Shown here piece by piece: positions 25,908 through 34,884 of a stretch of 64,000 bases of DNA (positions are counted from its first letter, which is position 1; each line of letters starts with the position of its first letter). This DNA comes from Pseudogemmobacter bohemicus (GTDB taxonomy: Bacteria; Pseudomonadota; Alphaproteobacteria; Rhodobacterales; Rhodobacteraceae), in assembly GCF_003290025.1 (NCBI RefSeq), contig NZ_QNHG01000002.1, positions 632,941-696,940 of the forward strand, given 5' to 3'. The notes under the pieces are model-generated. The model had not been told where the DNA came from and did no database searches. It worked only from the letters and a program-made list of their open reading frames with translations. The translations under genes were made by a program, and so were the position numbers.

Positions 25908-26735
25908 TCAGCTCTTGCCGATCCAGGGCAGGAACCGCCGCTCCATCCAGCGCAGCAGGATCTCGGACAAAGTGGCCAGGACCGAGATCACCAGGATCCC
26001 CGCGATCACCATATCGGTGACCAGGAACTGCGCCGCCGACTGGATCATGTAGCCAAGGCCCCTGGTCGCCGCGACCAGCTCGGATGCCACCAGCGTCGTC
26101 CAGCCGGCGCCAAGCGCGATGCGCATGCCGGTAAAGATCGAGGGCAGTGCGGCGGGCAGCATCACCTCGCGGATCAGCTGGGCGCGCGTGGCGCCAAAGG
26201 TGCGGGCGGCGCGGATCTGGTTCTCGCCGGCGGCTTTGACGCCCGAGACGGTCGAGATCACGATGGGGGCCAGCATGGCGATGCCGATCACGAGGATTTT
26301 CGAACCCTCACCAATGCCGCACCAGATGATGATCAGCGGCAGATAGGCCAGCGGCGGCAGCGGGCGGATGAACTCGACCAGCGGGTCAAGGATGCCGCGC
26401 CCGATCTTTGAGGTGGCGATCAGCAGCCCGACTGGCACACCGATCAGCATGGTGAAGAACAGCGCCGCAAAGACCCGCCAGAGGCTGGCCCCCATATGCT
26501 CCAGCAGCGTCGCATTGGCATAGCCATCGGTCGCGACGCGGTTCAGCGCCGCCCAGACCCGGGCGGGAGAGGGCAGGAAAACCGGCGAGGCCCAGCCCGC
26601 CCAGGAGGCCAGCGCCCAGAACAGGATCAGCGCGCCGATGGTCGAGACACCCAGAACGAGGCCCCAGGGCAGGCGGAATTTCTCGCGCGGCACTGGTGCG
26701 GTGAGGGCGGTCGTGTCTGCGGTGCTGTCCGTCAT
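25908..26735 (-). CDS. tauC: taurine-type ABC transporter permease TauC
   Basis: A 275-residue inner-membrane protein of the nitrate/sulfonate/taurine permease family, with about six membrane helices. The family region PLPPLAYLPLIIIWCGIGEG and the EAA loop ARTFGATRAQLIREVMLPAA are present, followed by IFTGMRIALGAGWTTLVASE. It overlaps tauB by four bases (ATG at 26735; a GTG lies one codon upstream). No taurine catabolic genes are nearby, so taurine is the likely but not proven substrate. Confidence 0.9.
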   Translation of the reverse strand: MTDSTADTTALTAPVPREKFRLPWGLVLGVSTIGALILFWALASWAGWASPVFLPSPARVWAALNRVATDGYANATLLEHMGASLWRVFAALFFTMLIGVPVGLLIATSKIGRGILDPLVEFIRPLPPLAYLPLIIIWCGIGEGSKILVIGIAMLAPIVISTVSGVKAAGENQIRAARTFGATRAQLIREVMLPAALPSIFTGMRIALGAGWTTLVASELVAATRGLGYMIQSAAQFLVTDMVIAGILVISVLATLSEILLRWMERRFLPWIGKS

Positions 26736-27508
26736 CACACGGGTTCCTTCTCATAGATTGCGGCGAGCAGGCGTTCGCGGGCGGCGATGAAGCCCGGCTC
26801 GGATTTCAGCGCGCGCGGGTCTTCGCCCCGGATGAAGCGGCGGCCGTAATCATAGTCTTCCTGAAAGCTGATCCGTCCGGGATCGGGGGCCAGAACCACC
26901 ACCGAGGTGGAAAGAAACAGCGCCTCCTCGACCGAATGGGTGATCAGGAGCGCACCGGTATGGCTTTGATCCCAAAGCTGCAGCAGCAACTCGTGCATGC
27001 GGTCGCGGGTCATGGCATCCAGCGCGCCAAGCGGTTCGTCCATCAACAGGAAATCCGGCCCCGAGGCCAGGGCGCGGGCAATGCCGACGCGCTGCCGCTG
27101 GCCGCCGGAAAGCTGCCAGATATGCTTGTCCTCCTGGCCCTCCAGATGCACCGAAGCCAGCCAGCGCCGGGCGGTGGCCTCGCGTTCGTCCCGCGCCACC
27201 CCGGCCAGTTTCAGCGGCAATGCGACATTCCCGACCACAGTGCGCCAGGGAAACAGCGCATCGTCCTGAAACACCACGGCCCGATCCGGCCCCGGCCCGG
27301 TGACCGGGCGCCCGCCGATGGTAACCTGGCCCGAAGAGGGCCGCAGGAACCCGGCTGCCAGGTTCATCAGCGAGGTCTTCCCCGACCCCGAGCGCCCGAT
27401 CACCGAGATGAAATCACCCTGCGACAGCGACAGCGTGATGTCTTTCAGCACCGGGGCAGGGGTGCCGTCATAGCTGAGCGAGACGTGAGAGAGGTTGAGA
27501 ACCGACAT
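26735..27508 (-). CDS. tauB: taurine-type ABC transporter ATPase TauB
   Basis: A 257-residue ABC ATPase: Walker A GRSGSGKTS, Q-loop VFQDDALFPWRTVVGNVAL, signature LSGGQRQRVGIARAL, Walker B FLLMDEPLGALD and the switch His in LLITHSVEEA. The FPWRTV-type Q-loop and the C-terminal EDYDYGRRFIRGED are typical of the taurine/nitrate/sulfonate subfamily. It lies between the binding protein and the permease, 66 bases after tauA. Confidence 0.93.
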   Translation of the reverse strand: MSVLNLSHVSLSYDGTPAPVLKDITLSLSQGDFISVIGRSGSGKTSLMNLAAGFLRPSSGQVTIGGRPVTGPGPDRAVVFQDDALFPWRTVVGNVALPLKLAGVARDEREATARRWLASVHLEGQEDKHIWQLSGGQRQRVGIARALASGPDFLLMDEPLGALDAMTRDRMHELLLQLWDQSHTGALLITHSVEEALFLSTSVVVLAPDPGRISFQEDYDYGRRFIRGEDPRALKSEPGFIAARERLLAAIYEKEPV

Positions 27509-27532
27509 GGTACAGATTTCCGAACGGCAAAG

Positions 27533-27553
27533 CCCGGCGCGGGATGCGCCGGG
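27533..27553 (-). terminator. intercistronic hairpin between tauA and tauB
   Basis: A perfect eight-base-pair stem, CCCGGCGC and GCGCCGGG around a five-base loop, lies between the binding-protein and ATPase genes. With only a short CTTTG after it on the transcribed strand, it is more likely an mRNA-stabilising or partial terminator that keeps binding-protein expression above that of the membrane components. Confidence 0.55.
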
Positions 27554-27574
27554 TCTGGCTGGCTGGCATTGGGC

Positions 27575-28561
27575 TTATTTCAGCGCTTCCTCGGCAAAGC
27601 TCTTGTTCACAAAAGCGGCGTAATCATCCTTTGCGGTGGCCGAGCCCTGTTCTTGCAGGAAGGCTGCGGTGTTTTTGATCGCCGCAGCCGTTGCGCCGCC
27701 CAGGAAGGCCTCGGATGTCTGGTCTTTCAGGCCGGCAAAGACATAGCCCTTCAGCAGCGCAGGCACATCCGCCGCCGGTGCGCCGGTCAGTTCGGCGATC
27801 TTTTTCGCCTGGTCGCTGTCGGCGCTCCAGGCATCCGGATTGGCCAGATAGGCGTCGGTCGCCTCGCCGGTCACTTTGACAAAGGCGGTGACGATGGCAG
27901 GGTTCGCCTCGGCATAGTCCTTGCGCACGATCCAGGCATCAAAAGTCGGGCCGCCCCATTCCGCCACATCGGCGCTGTCGGCCAGCACGGTGCCGCCAGT
28001 CGTCTTGATCTGGTTCAGCACCGGATCCCAGATATAGGCGCCGTCGATGTCGCCCCGCTCCCATGCGGCGGCGATTTCCTGCGGGCGCAGGTTCAGAAGG
28101 TTCACCTCGGAAGCCGGGATGCCCCAATGTTTCAGCGCCGTCAGCAGTGAGTAATGCGCGGTCGACACGAAAGGCGTCGCGATCTTCTTGCCCTTCAGAT
28201 CCTCGGGCTTGTCAAAGCCCTTGACCGCCAGCGCCTCGGCCTCGGCGATATTGCCGACGATATAGATGGTCTCGATCGGCAGATCCTGCGAGGCGGCTGC
28301 GGTCAGCGGCGACGACCCGACATAGCCGATATCAATCGAGCCCGCCGCGACCGCCGCGATCACATCAGCGCCGCCGCCGAACAGGTGCCATTCGACCGTC
28401 GCGCCGGTGGCGCTTTCATAGGTCTTGTCGGCCTGGGGCACCCGCGAAGGCTCGACGATCTGCTGCCAGCCGATGCGCAGCGTCTCGGCAAGTGCGGGCA
28501 GTGAGACGCCGGCAAGCAGGCCGGCAAGGGTCAGGGTGGTGGTCAGTTTGCGAAGGGTCAT
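27575..28561 (-). CDS. tauA: taurine-type ABC substrate-binding protein TauA
   Basis: A 328-residue periplasmic binding protein. The signal peptide LTTTLTLAGLLAGVSLPALA is followed by ETLRIGWQQIVEPSRVPQAD, equivalent to the TauA opening GYQTxVEPAKVAQAD, then SATGATVEWHLFGGGADV and IGYVGSSPLTAAASQDLPIE, which match TauA strongly. The start at 28561 places the signal peptide at the N-terminus; the frame stays open upstream to 28804 without family likeness. First gene of the tauABC operon, divergent from the broken CobW-like gene. Confidence 0.92.
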   Translation of the reverse strand: MTLRKLTTTLTLAGLLAGVSLPALAETLRIGWQQIVEPSRVPQADKTYESATGATVEWHLFGGGADVIAAVAAGSIDIGYVGSSPLTAAASQDLPIETIYIVGNIAEAEALAVKGFDKPEDLKGKKIATPFVSTAHYSLLTALKHWGIPASEVNLLNLRPQEIAAAWERGDIDGAYIWDPVLNQIKTTGGTVLADSADVAEWGGPTFDAWIVRKDYAEANPAIVTAFVKVTGEATDAYLANPDAWSADSDQAKKIAELTGAPAADVPALLKGYVFAGLKDQTSEAFLGGATAAAIKNTAAFLQEQGSATAKDDYAAFVNKSFAEEALK

Positions 28562-28692
28562 GATGATCTCATTCCGGTTTGACACAGCCGCCAGGGCGGC
28601 GTTTGCATGGGCCAAATCTGGCCGGGAAAGCCGTCTCAGGCCATTCTGAAGAGGCCGCCGGTTAAAGCGAGCGCCATTTGCCGGCGCTGCTG

Positions 28693-28715
28693 GGAGGAGA
28701 AAAATATTCTCCTCC
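28693..28715. promoter_or_regulatory. perfect palindrome in the tauA / cobW divergent region
   Basis: Nine-base arms GGAGGAGAA and TTCTCCTCC flank a five-base AAATA centre, an AT-rich core with symmetric arms. It lies 132 bases upstream of tauA and about 90 bases before the broken CobW-like gene, so it could be an operator (for example of a metal or sulfur regulator). It also resembles an ATATTT-centred intergenic motif common in Rhodobacterales, see 46619. Confidence 0.45.
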
Positions 28716-28802
28716 TTCGCCCGGCATCGCCTCTGACAGGGCAGAATCAGCCGGCGGCGCCCATTTCGCCGGCGGCCCGGTGTTTGAGGTGGTTGCAATA
28801 AC

Positions 28803-30019
28803 ATGACAATCAGCGGTCACCATGCCCGCCAGCTGCCTTCCGATCTGGCCCCGGCCCCGGCAAGACCACGCTGCTGTTCCATATCCTCAACATCCACGAA
28901 GGCCGCCGGGTCACCGCCATCGTCACTGACATGTCCGAGGTGAATATCGACGCCGACCTGATCCGCAGCGGCGCGGAACTGTCGCGCTCCGAGGAAAAGC
29001 TGGTCGATATGACCAATGGCTGCATCTGCTGCACGCTGCGGGATGATCTGCTCAGCGAGGTGGGGCGCCTCGCGCAGGAGGGGCGGTTCGACTATCTGCT
29101 GCTCGAATCCACCGGCATTGCCGGGCCGCTGCCCGTCGCCGCCACCTTTGACTTCCGCGATGCCGATGGTGCCGGCCTCTCGGATCTGGCGCGGCTGGAT
29201 ACGATGGTCACGGTGGTTGATGTGGTCAATCTGACGGCAGCTTTCTCAAGCCATGATTTCCTTGCCGACCGGGGCGAGAGCCTGAGCGAGAATGACAGGC
29301 GCGATCTCGTGAGCCTGTTGACCTGCCAGATCGAATTTGCCGATATGATCGTTCTGAACAGGATCGGGCTGGCCGGGTCGGCATGGCTGGACCTGGCCCG
29401 CAAGATCGTATGGGCGATGAACCCCGAGGCGCGAGTGATCGAGACCGATTTCTCGCGCGTGGCGCCAGCCGATATCTTCAATACCGGGCTGTTCGATGTC
29501 GACCGCGCCCATCTGCACCCGATGTGGGCGCAAAAACTCTATGGCTTCGCCGATCACCAGCCCGCGACCGAGGAATATGGCATTTCCTCTTTCGTCTACC
29601 GCGTGCGCCAGCCCTTTTATCCGCAAAAGATCCATGATGCGCTGCATGGCGATCTGCCAGGGGTGATCCGGGCCAAGGGGCATTTCCGGATCGCCGCGCG
29701 CCCCGACCGGGCGGTGGAATTCTCGCTGGCCGGAGTAATTTCGGGACGATTTCCGGGGGCGACGCCGCTGGGGAGCTGGTGGGCTGCGGTGCCCCGGGAT
29801 CGCTGGCCGACCCATCCCGACAATCTCGATTCCGTGCTGCAACACTGGGCCGGACCCTGGGGTGACCGCCGCCAGGAGCCGGTCTTTATCGGTGCCGATA
29901 TGGATGAGGCGGCGATCAGGGCGGTGCTTGATGCGGCGCTCATGGCGGGGGATGCCCCGGATGCTGTCTGGAGGAAGTTGCCCGATCCCTTCCCCGACTG
30001 GTGCCCGCGGCCGCGCTGA
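28803..30019 (+). pseudogene. CobW/YciC-type GTP-binding metallochaperone, frameshifted at its P-loop
   Basis: From 28931 the frame encodes a good CobW-family protein, with the metal-binding CxCC motif in NGCICCTLRDDLL, LLLESTGIAGPLPVA and the Asn in IVLNR-type GTPase motif 4 (MIVLNRIGLAG). But the N-terminus is broken. An ATG at 28803 starts MTISGHHARQLP in one frame, whereas the P-loop remnant SGPGPGKTT (family GFLGAGKTT) is in another frame that has a stop at 28799 and no start codon before 28931. About ten bases seem lost near 28838. VTDMSE replaces the conserved VNDMSE, suggesting relaxed selection. A start at 28931 would lack the nucleotide site. Confidence 0.82.
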
Positions 30020-30022
30020 GCC

Positions 30023-30339
30023 ATGGGGCACAGCCTCGTGGCCAGTCTGCGCGGCAGGCCGCGCCTGCGCCCGATGGAGCGGTTCGACCGCCTGCCGCCG
30101 GAGCTGGGGCGCTGGCTGACACGGGCGGCGCTGCCCTGGAGCCCGCATTCCGCCTCTGGACGCGGTTACGGCGCGGGACCGGCGGCGACCTTGCGCGGAT
30201 GCCGGAGCGGCTGAAGCAGGCGGAACAGAGACTGATTTCGCGGGATGTAAAGGTGGTCTGGGGCGGGGCGCCGCCTGGCTCGGGCAGGGTTGGCGGACGG
30301 CTTCCCGCCAGGGCTGGCCGACAGAATGTGCCGCTGTGA
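30023..30339 (+). pseudogene. DUF6525-like small protein, frameshifted
   Basis: The first frame from ATG 30023 encodes MGHSLVASLRGRPRLRP and ERFDRLPPELGRWLTRAALP, ending near WSPHSA, which matches the start of DUF6525 proteins of Rhodobacterales. The matching second half (RLWTRLRRGTGGDLARMPER, then AEQRLISRDVKVVWG) is in the frame that ends at 30339. The switch falls near 30150, so at least one base has been lost or gained. Function of the family is unknown. It stands three bases after the CobW-like pseudogene. Confidence 0.7.
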
Positions 30340-30375
30340 ATTGCAGCTCTTCTGCCTGCTGGTCTGTGGAAGGGC

Positions 30376-30756
30376 ATGTTGCTCCGGCTCTTCTGCCTTC
30401 TTCTCTTTGTCCTGCCGCACGCAGCGTGGGCGCATCCGCATGAATTCGTCGAAACCGGCCTTACCTTCCGCTTTGACGACCAGGGCAGGCCGGGCGCGGT
30501 CTCGGTGGACTGGGTCTATGACGACCTTGCGTCTTTGCTGATCCTGGCCGATCTGGGGATGGATATGAATGGCGACGGCATGCTGACCGGGGCCGAGGCG
30601 GGCAGGCTGAACGAAATGGCCACCGGCTGGCCCGAGGATTTCAATGGCAATCTCTCGCTGAGCCCGGCGGGCAGGCGGCTTACCCTGTCGCTCCCGCCTG
30701 AGGGTGAGGCGGGGCTGCATGATCTGCTGGCCCGCCACCTGATCTCCACCACCTGA
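30376..30756 (+). pseudogene. DUF1007-family periplasmic protein, truncated
   Basis: The product begins with a signal peptide (LLRLFCLLLFVLPHAAWA) followed by HPHEFVETGLTFRFDDQGRP and VDWVYDDLASLLILADLGMD with a following DMNGDGMLTGAEAG, the clear start of the DUF1007 family that accompanies nickel/cobalt/zinc transporters. The family usually has about 210 residues; here the frame stops after 126, and the NicO-type sequence follows at once, so the C-terminal half is deleted. The truncated protein could still be exported but is unlikely to function. Confidence 0.72.
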
Positions 30757-31525
30757 TTTCGCTGCAACGCGACTTCCGGAATGCCCTGGGTCAGACCCTG
30801 CGGGTACTGCGGGCCGGCGCGGCGCCGGGTTTCTCTGGTCTTTGCTTTGCCTGTGGATAGTTCCATGCGCTCGGGTCGGGTCGGGTCGGGGCATGGCGAG
30901 GCGCTGATCGCGGGCTATGGCTTTGCCAGCCAGGCGACGCTGCGGCGCCTGGTCTGGATTGCAGGGAGGGCAGCGCCTGACCAGACGCTGGTTGCGGTTG
31001 AGGTTATCTATACCGGCATCCGGCTTTATGAGGGGCCCGTGACCGGGTCGAGGGGTTCGCCACACTGATCGAGCCACTGGCCATGCTGGCCATTGCAGCG
31101 CTTGGGCTGATGCTGCTGATCTGCGGGCTGCGCATCACGCGCTGCATCACCACCACCATGGCAAGGATTGCGGCCGTGCCCACGCCCACGCCCATGCCCC
31201 AGACCAGGCCGCCCGGGAGCAAAGCTGGCGTGAGGTGCTGGCGCTGGTCGCGGGGATTGCCTTGCGCTCCTGCACCGGCGCGCTGTTCCTGACGATCCTG
31301 ACCTGGCGGCCGGGGCTGGACGGGCTGGGGATCCCTGGCACTTTCGTGATGGCGGCGGCGACCTTCCTGATCACGGCGTTTGCCGCAGCCCTTGCCGGGC
31401 TGACGCGGTGCAGTCTGAAGCGTGCCTTGCCGACGGGCACTCCGCGCCTCTTTGCCGCAACCAAGATGCCGATCGGCGCCATGATGCTGATTCCTGGCCT
31501 CAGCACCGCCTTGCGGCTGGTCTGA
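30757..31525 (+). pseudogene. NicO/RcnA-type nickel/cobalt transporter, multiply disrupted
   Basis: Fragments of one NicO-family protein appear in order but in different frames. LQRDFRNALGQTLRVLRAG (about 30765-30822) runs into GLCFACG, a stop codon (30857-30859) and FHALGSG. GHGEALIAGYGFASQATLRR (about 30893-30952) is in another frame. LAMLAIAALGLMLLICGLR comes next (about 31077-31133). A His-rich loop (HHHHHGKDCGRAHAHAHAP, about 31145-31201) leads into LALVAGIALRSCTGALFLTI, ending at 31525. Intact NicO proteins export or import nickel/cobalt and carry this His-rich loop. At least one nonsense and two frameshift changes make the gene non-functional. Confidence 0.85.
30871..30890 (+). repeat. 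four tandem TCGGG units inside the NicO pseudogene
   Basis: Four exact copies of the pentamer TCGGG replace the few codons expected between FHA and GPGHGK of NicO proteins. Because five is not a multiple of three, expansion of this run shifts the frame and probably is one of the inactivating changes. Confidence 0.75.
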
Positions 31526-31615
31526 GCTCCGGTTCCGTCCGACAGATGTGACCAATCTGTCATTGGAGCGTTTCGCGGTCATGCCCAGATGACGGCGGAA
31601 AACAGGAGTGAGTCC

Positions 31616-32380
31616 ATGTTCTCGCTATCCGGCAAAAAGATCCTGGTCGTCGGTATCGCCAATCGCGACTCGATTGCCTGGGGCTGTGCCCGGGCCTTTC
31701 GCGAACAGGGTGCCGATCTGGCGGTCACCTGGCTGAATGCCAAAGCCGAACCCCATGTCCGCCCGCTGGCTGAGGAGCTGGGCGCCGAAATTATGATGCC
31801 GCTCGATGTGCGTGAACCGGGTCAGACGGAGGCGCTGTTCAACCGGATTTCGGCAGATTGGGGCAGGTTGGACACTGTTTTGCACTCTATCGCCTTTGCG
31901 CCGAAAGAGGATCTGCATGGCCGCGTGGTCGACTGTTCGGTCGATGGGTTCACGCTGGCGATGGATATCTCGGTTCATTCCTTTCTCAGGATGATCCGGC
32001 TGTCAGAGCCGCTGATGACGGAAGGCGGCTGCTGCCTCTCGGTTTCGTTTTTCGGATCGTCGCGCGTCGTGCGCCATTACAACATGATGGGCCCGGTGAA
32101 GGCCGCGCTGGAAAGCGCCACCCGCTATGCTGCTGCTGAACTGGGCGAAAAGGGCATCCGGGTGCATGCGCTCTCACCCGGGCCGCTGAAAACCCGCGCC
32201 GCCTCGGGGATCGGGCATTTCGACGAAATGCTGGACCAGGCCGCAAGCCGCGCGCCGACGCATCAGCTGGCATCCATTGAGGATGTAGGCGCGATGGCGG
32301 CCTTCCTCGCCTCTGACGAGGCCAAAAATCTGACCGGCGGTGTGCATGACATCGACGGTGGCTTCTCGATTACCGCCTGA
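31616..32380 (+). CDS. fabI: enoyl-[acyl-carrier-protein] reductase FabI-like SDR
   Basis: A 254-residue divergent SDR of the FabI class. It has VVGIANRDSIAWGCARAF (FabI glycine loop, usually GVANxxSIAWGIA), LHSIAFAPKEDL in place of NNAG, and the catalytic YNMMGPVKAALES, matching the FabI Y-x-MG-x-AKA pattern. ATG 31616 follows AGGAG at proper spacing. FabI reduces trans-2-enoyl thioesters in fatty acid synthesis, but this copy heads the DUF3141/Pta/Ack operon, so it is likely a paralogue reducing a short-chain enoyl thioester in that pathway rather than the housekeeping enzyme (inference). Confidence 0.85.
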   Translation: MFSLSGKKILVVGIANRDSIAWGCARAFREQGADLAVTWLNAKAEPHVRPLAEELGAEIMMPLDVREPGQTEALFNRISADWGRLDTVLHSIAFAPKEDLHGRVVDCSVDGFTLAMDISVHSFLRMIRLSEPLMTEGGCCLSVSFFGSSRVVRHYNMMGPVKAALESATRYAAAELGEKGIRVHALSPGPLKTRAASGIGHFDEMLDQAASRAPTHQLASIEDVGAMAAFLASDEAKNLTGGVHDIDGGFSITA

Positions 32381-32393
32381 AGGATCCAGGATC

Positions 32394-34883
32394 ATGGCAA
32401 GCCTCTTCGAACTCTTTGACCCGAAACAGCAGCCCGGCATGCCGCGCGCCCAGTCGGATGCGCTTGACGCGCTTGAGGCCGGTGCCGAGGCCGCCCGTGC
32501 CGAGATCGCCGCGATCTCGGAGACCGGCAAAATCCAGTCCATCGCGGCCACGCGCCACAGCCAGCGCATCATGGAAAACCATTCGCAGCGCACCAACCGG
32601 CTGATGCAGGCCGGCCAGGCGCTGCTTGACGGGCTGCGCCATTTCCAGACCGGAGGCAAACTGGCCCAGGCCTTTGCGGAATACACCCGCGACGCGTCCG
32701 AGCGTGCCGTGCTGACCGCCGACACCCTGCGCAAGCGTGGCGATATCTTCCTGGAGCATGAGGCCGCCAACTGCCCGCCGGTGCTGATCTATGATTATGA
32801 AACCGTGATGGATGGCCGGGATCTGACCTGGCCCTGCAACTATATGCTGCTGAAAATCACGCCACCTGTGGGTGTGACCATCGACGACACCAGGCGTCCC
32901 TATATGATCATCGACCCGCGCGCTGGCCATGGCCCCGGGATTGGCGGCTTCAAGACCGACAGCCAGGTCGGTGTGGCACTGGCTGCCGGGCATCCGGTCT
33001 ATTTCGTCGCCTTCCGCTCGCGCCCCGAGCCGGGGCAGTACCTGTCCTATGTCACCCGCGCCGAGGCGGCTTTCGTGCGCGAAGTGATGCGTCGCCACCC
33101 CGAGGCGCCGAAGCCGGTGATTACGGGAAACTGCCAGGGCGGCTGGGCGACGCTGTTGCTGGCGGCCACGAATACCGACCTCACCGGCCCCATCGTGATC
33201 AATGGCGCCCCGGTTGCGCCCTGGTCGGGCAAGGTCGGCCAGGATCCGATGCGCTATAATGGCGGTGTGCTGGGCGGCACCTGGATCCCGATGTTCCTTG
33301 CCGATCTTGGCGGCGGAATCTTTGATGGCGCGCATCTGGTGCAGAATTTTGAGGTGCTGAACCCCGGCCGCACGCTTTTCCGCAAATATACCGACCTCTT
33401 CCGCGACATCGACAAGGGCGACAAGAGCTTCCTCGAATTCGAGAAATGGTGGGGCGGCTTCTTCATGCTGACCGAGCCCGAGATCAGGTGGATCGTCGAG
33501 CAGCTTTTTGTCGGCAATCGCCTCTCGAAAAACGAGGCGCGGCTTGAACCCGGCCGCCCGGTCGATCTGAAAGCGATCCGCGCTCCGATCATCGTTTTCG
33601 CCAGCCACGGCGACAATATCACCCCGCCGCAACAGGCGCTGAACTGGATCGCCGAGACCTGGTCCGATGTGCAGGAGATCCGCATCCGCGGCCAGCGCAT
33701 CGTTTATATGGTGCATGACCAGGTCGGCCATCTGGGCATCTTCGTCTCGTCGCAGATCGCGAAAAAGGAACATGCCGAGGTGGCATCGACGCTTGAGACC
33801 ATCGAGGCGCTGGCGCCGGGTCTTTACGAGATGCGGATCGAGGATATTGAAGAGAAGGATGGCCGCAAGGTCTTTACCGTCTCCTTCGTCGAGCGCGGTC
33901 TGGAAGACATCCGCGCGCTGGATGACGGTTATGAGGATGAACGCCCCTTTGCCGCCGTCGCCCGCGCCTCCGAGGTTCAGGCACAGCTTTATGACGCGGT
34001 GCTCCGCCCGGCGGTGAAGGCCATGGTCACGCCGACCAGCGCCGAGCTGTCGCGGGTACTGCATCCTAAACGGGTCGAGCGCGCGCTTGCCTCGTCGCAA
34101 AATCCGCTGATGAAAAACGTCACTGATATGGCGGAAAACATCAAATCAGATCGTCACAAAGCGGCACCGGACAATCCTTTTCTCGCGGCCGAGCAACTCT
34201 GGGTCGATGGGGTCGAGCAGATGATCGACTTCATGCGCGACACCCGCGATATGATGTATGAGATGAGTTTTTATTCGATGTGGTCGAACCCCTGGATGCG
34301 GGTCTTCGGACGCAGCCATGAGGCGCGGCGTACGCTGAAAAATACCGATGAGCTGCTGGGTCTGCCCGAAGTTGCGGCGGCGCTTTACAATATCGAGCGC
34401 GGCGGCTTTGCCGAGGCAGTGATCCGGATGCTGGTCCTCCTGGCCGAGAACCGGCGTGGTGTGCGGCGTGACCGGCTGGAACGGTCGTCGAAAGTGCTGA
34501 CCCAGGACGAGCCGTTCAAATCGCTGGGTGCCGAGCGCAGGGCGCTGATCATCCACGAACAAACCCTGATCGCCACCTATGAGCGCGAGCGCGCCATCGA
34601 GACGCTGCCCGCGCTGCTGACCACGCCCGGGGAACGCGACCTTGCGCTTAAGGTTGTCCGCTTCATTCCCGGTCTGACCGGGGAAATGTCGCCCGAAACG
34701 CAAACCATGCTGCACCGTTTCCACGACGTTCTGGGCGTGCCGGTCAGCACCGGCGATGTGATCCAGGACCCGCTGGAGGCCGTTCAGCCCGAACAGGCCG
34801 CCACCGCTCAGGCCAATCACGAAACCGATCGCGCTGTCACGGCTGCCCGTCGCCCACGCCAACCCACGCCCGCCGGAGAGTGA
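32394..34883 (+). CDS. DUF3141 protein with PHA-synthase-like alpha/beta-hydrolase core
   Basis: An 829-residue DUF3141-family protein. The N-terminal ~100 residues are helical (HSQRIMENHSQRTNRLMQAG). An alpha/beta-hydrolase core follows, in which the nucleophile elbow reads VITGNCQGGWATLLLA: Cys247 stands in the G-x-C-x-GG context of polyhydroxyalkanoate synthases. Plausible acid and base are the Asp in FASHGDNITPP and the His in DQVGHLGIF. A long C-terminal region (about 350 residues) has no family I can name. It lies 13 bases after the FabI-like gene and one base before the MaoC-Pta gene. The activity is not established; polymerase, acyltransferase or thioesterase roles are all possible. 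Confidence 0.85.
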   Translation: MASLFELFDPKQQPGMPRAQSDALDALEAGAEAARAEIAAISETGKIQSIAATRHSQRIMENHSQRTNRLMQAGQALLDGLRHFQTGGKLAQAFAEYTRDASERAVLTADTLRKRGDIFLEHEAANCPPVLIYDYETVMDGRDLTWPCNYMLLKITPPVGVTIDDTRRPYMIIDPRAGHGPGIGGFKTDSQVGVALAAGHPVYFVAFRSRPEPGQYLSYVTRAEAAFVREVMRRHPEAPKPVITGNCQGGWATLLLAATNTDLTGPIVINGAPVAPWSGKVGQDPMRYNGGVLGGTWIPMFLADLGGGIFDGAHLVQNFEVLNPGRTLFRKYTDLFRDIDKGDKSFLEFEKWWGGFFMLTEPEIRWIVEQLFVGNRLSKNEARLEPGRPVDLKAIRAPIIVFASHGDNITPPQQALNWIAETWSDVQEIRIRGQRIVYMVHDQVGHLGIFVSSQIAKKEHAEVASTLETIEALAPGLYEMRIEDIEEKDGRKVFTVSFVERGLEDIRALDDGYEDERPFAAVARASEVQAQLYDAVLRPAVKAMVTPTSAELSRVLHPKRVERALASSQNPLMKNVTDMAENIKSDRHKAAPDNPFLAAEQLWVDGVEQMIDFMRDTRDMMYEMSFYSMWSNPWMRVFGRSHEARRTLKNTDELLGLPEVAAALYNIERGGFAEAVIRMLVLLAENRRGVRRDRLERSSKVLTQDEPFKSLGAERRALIIHEQTLIATYERERAIETLPALLTTPGERDLALKVVRFIPGLTGEMSPETQTMLHRFHDVLGVPVSTGDVIQDPLEAVQPEQAATAQANHETDRAVTAARRPRQPTPAGE

Positions 34884-34884
34884 C

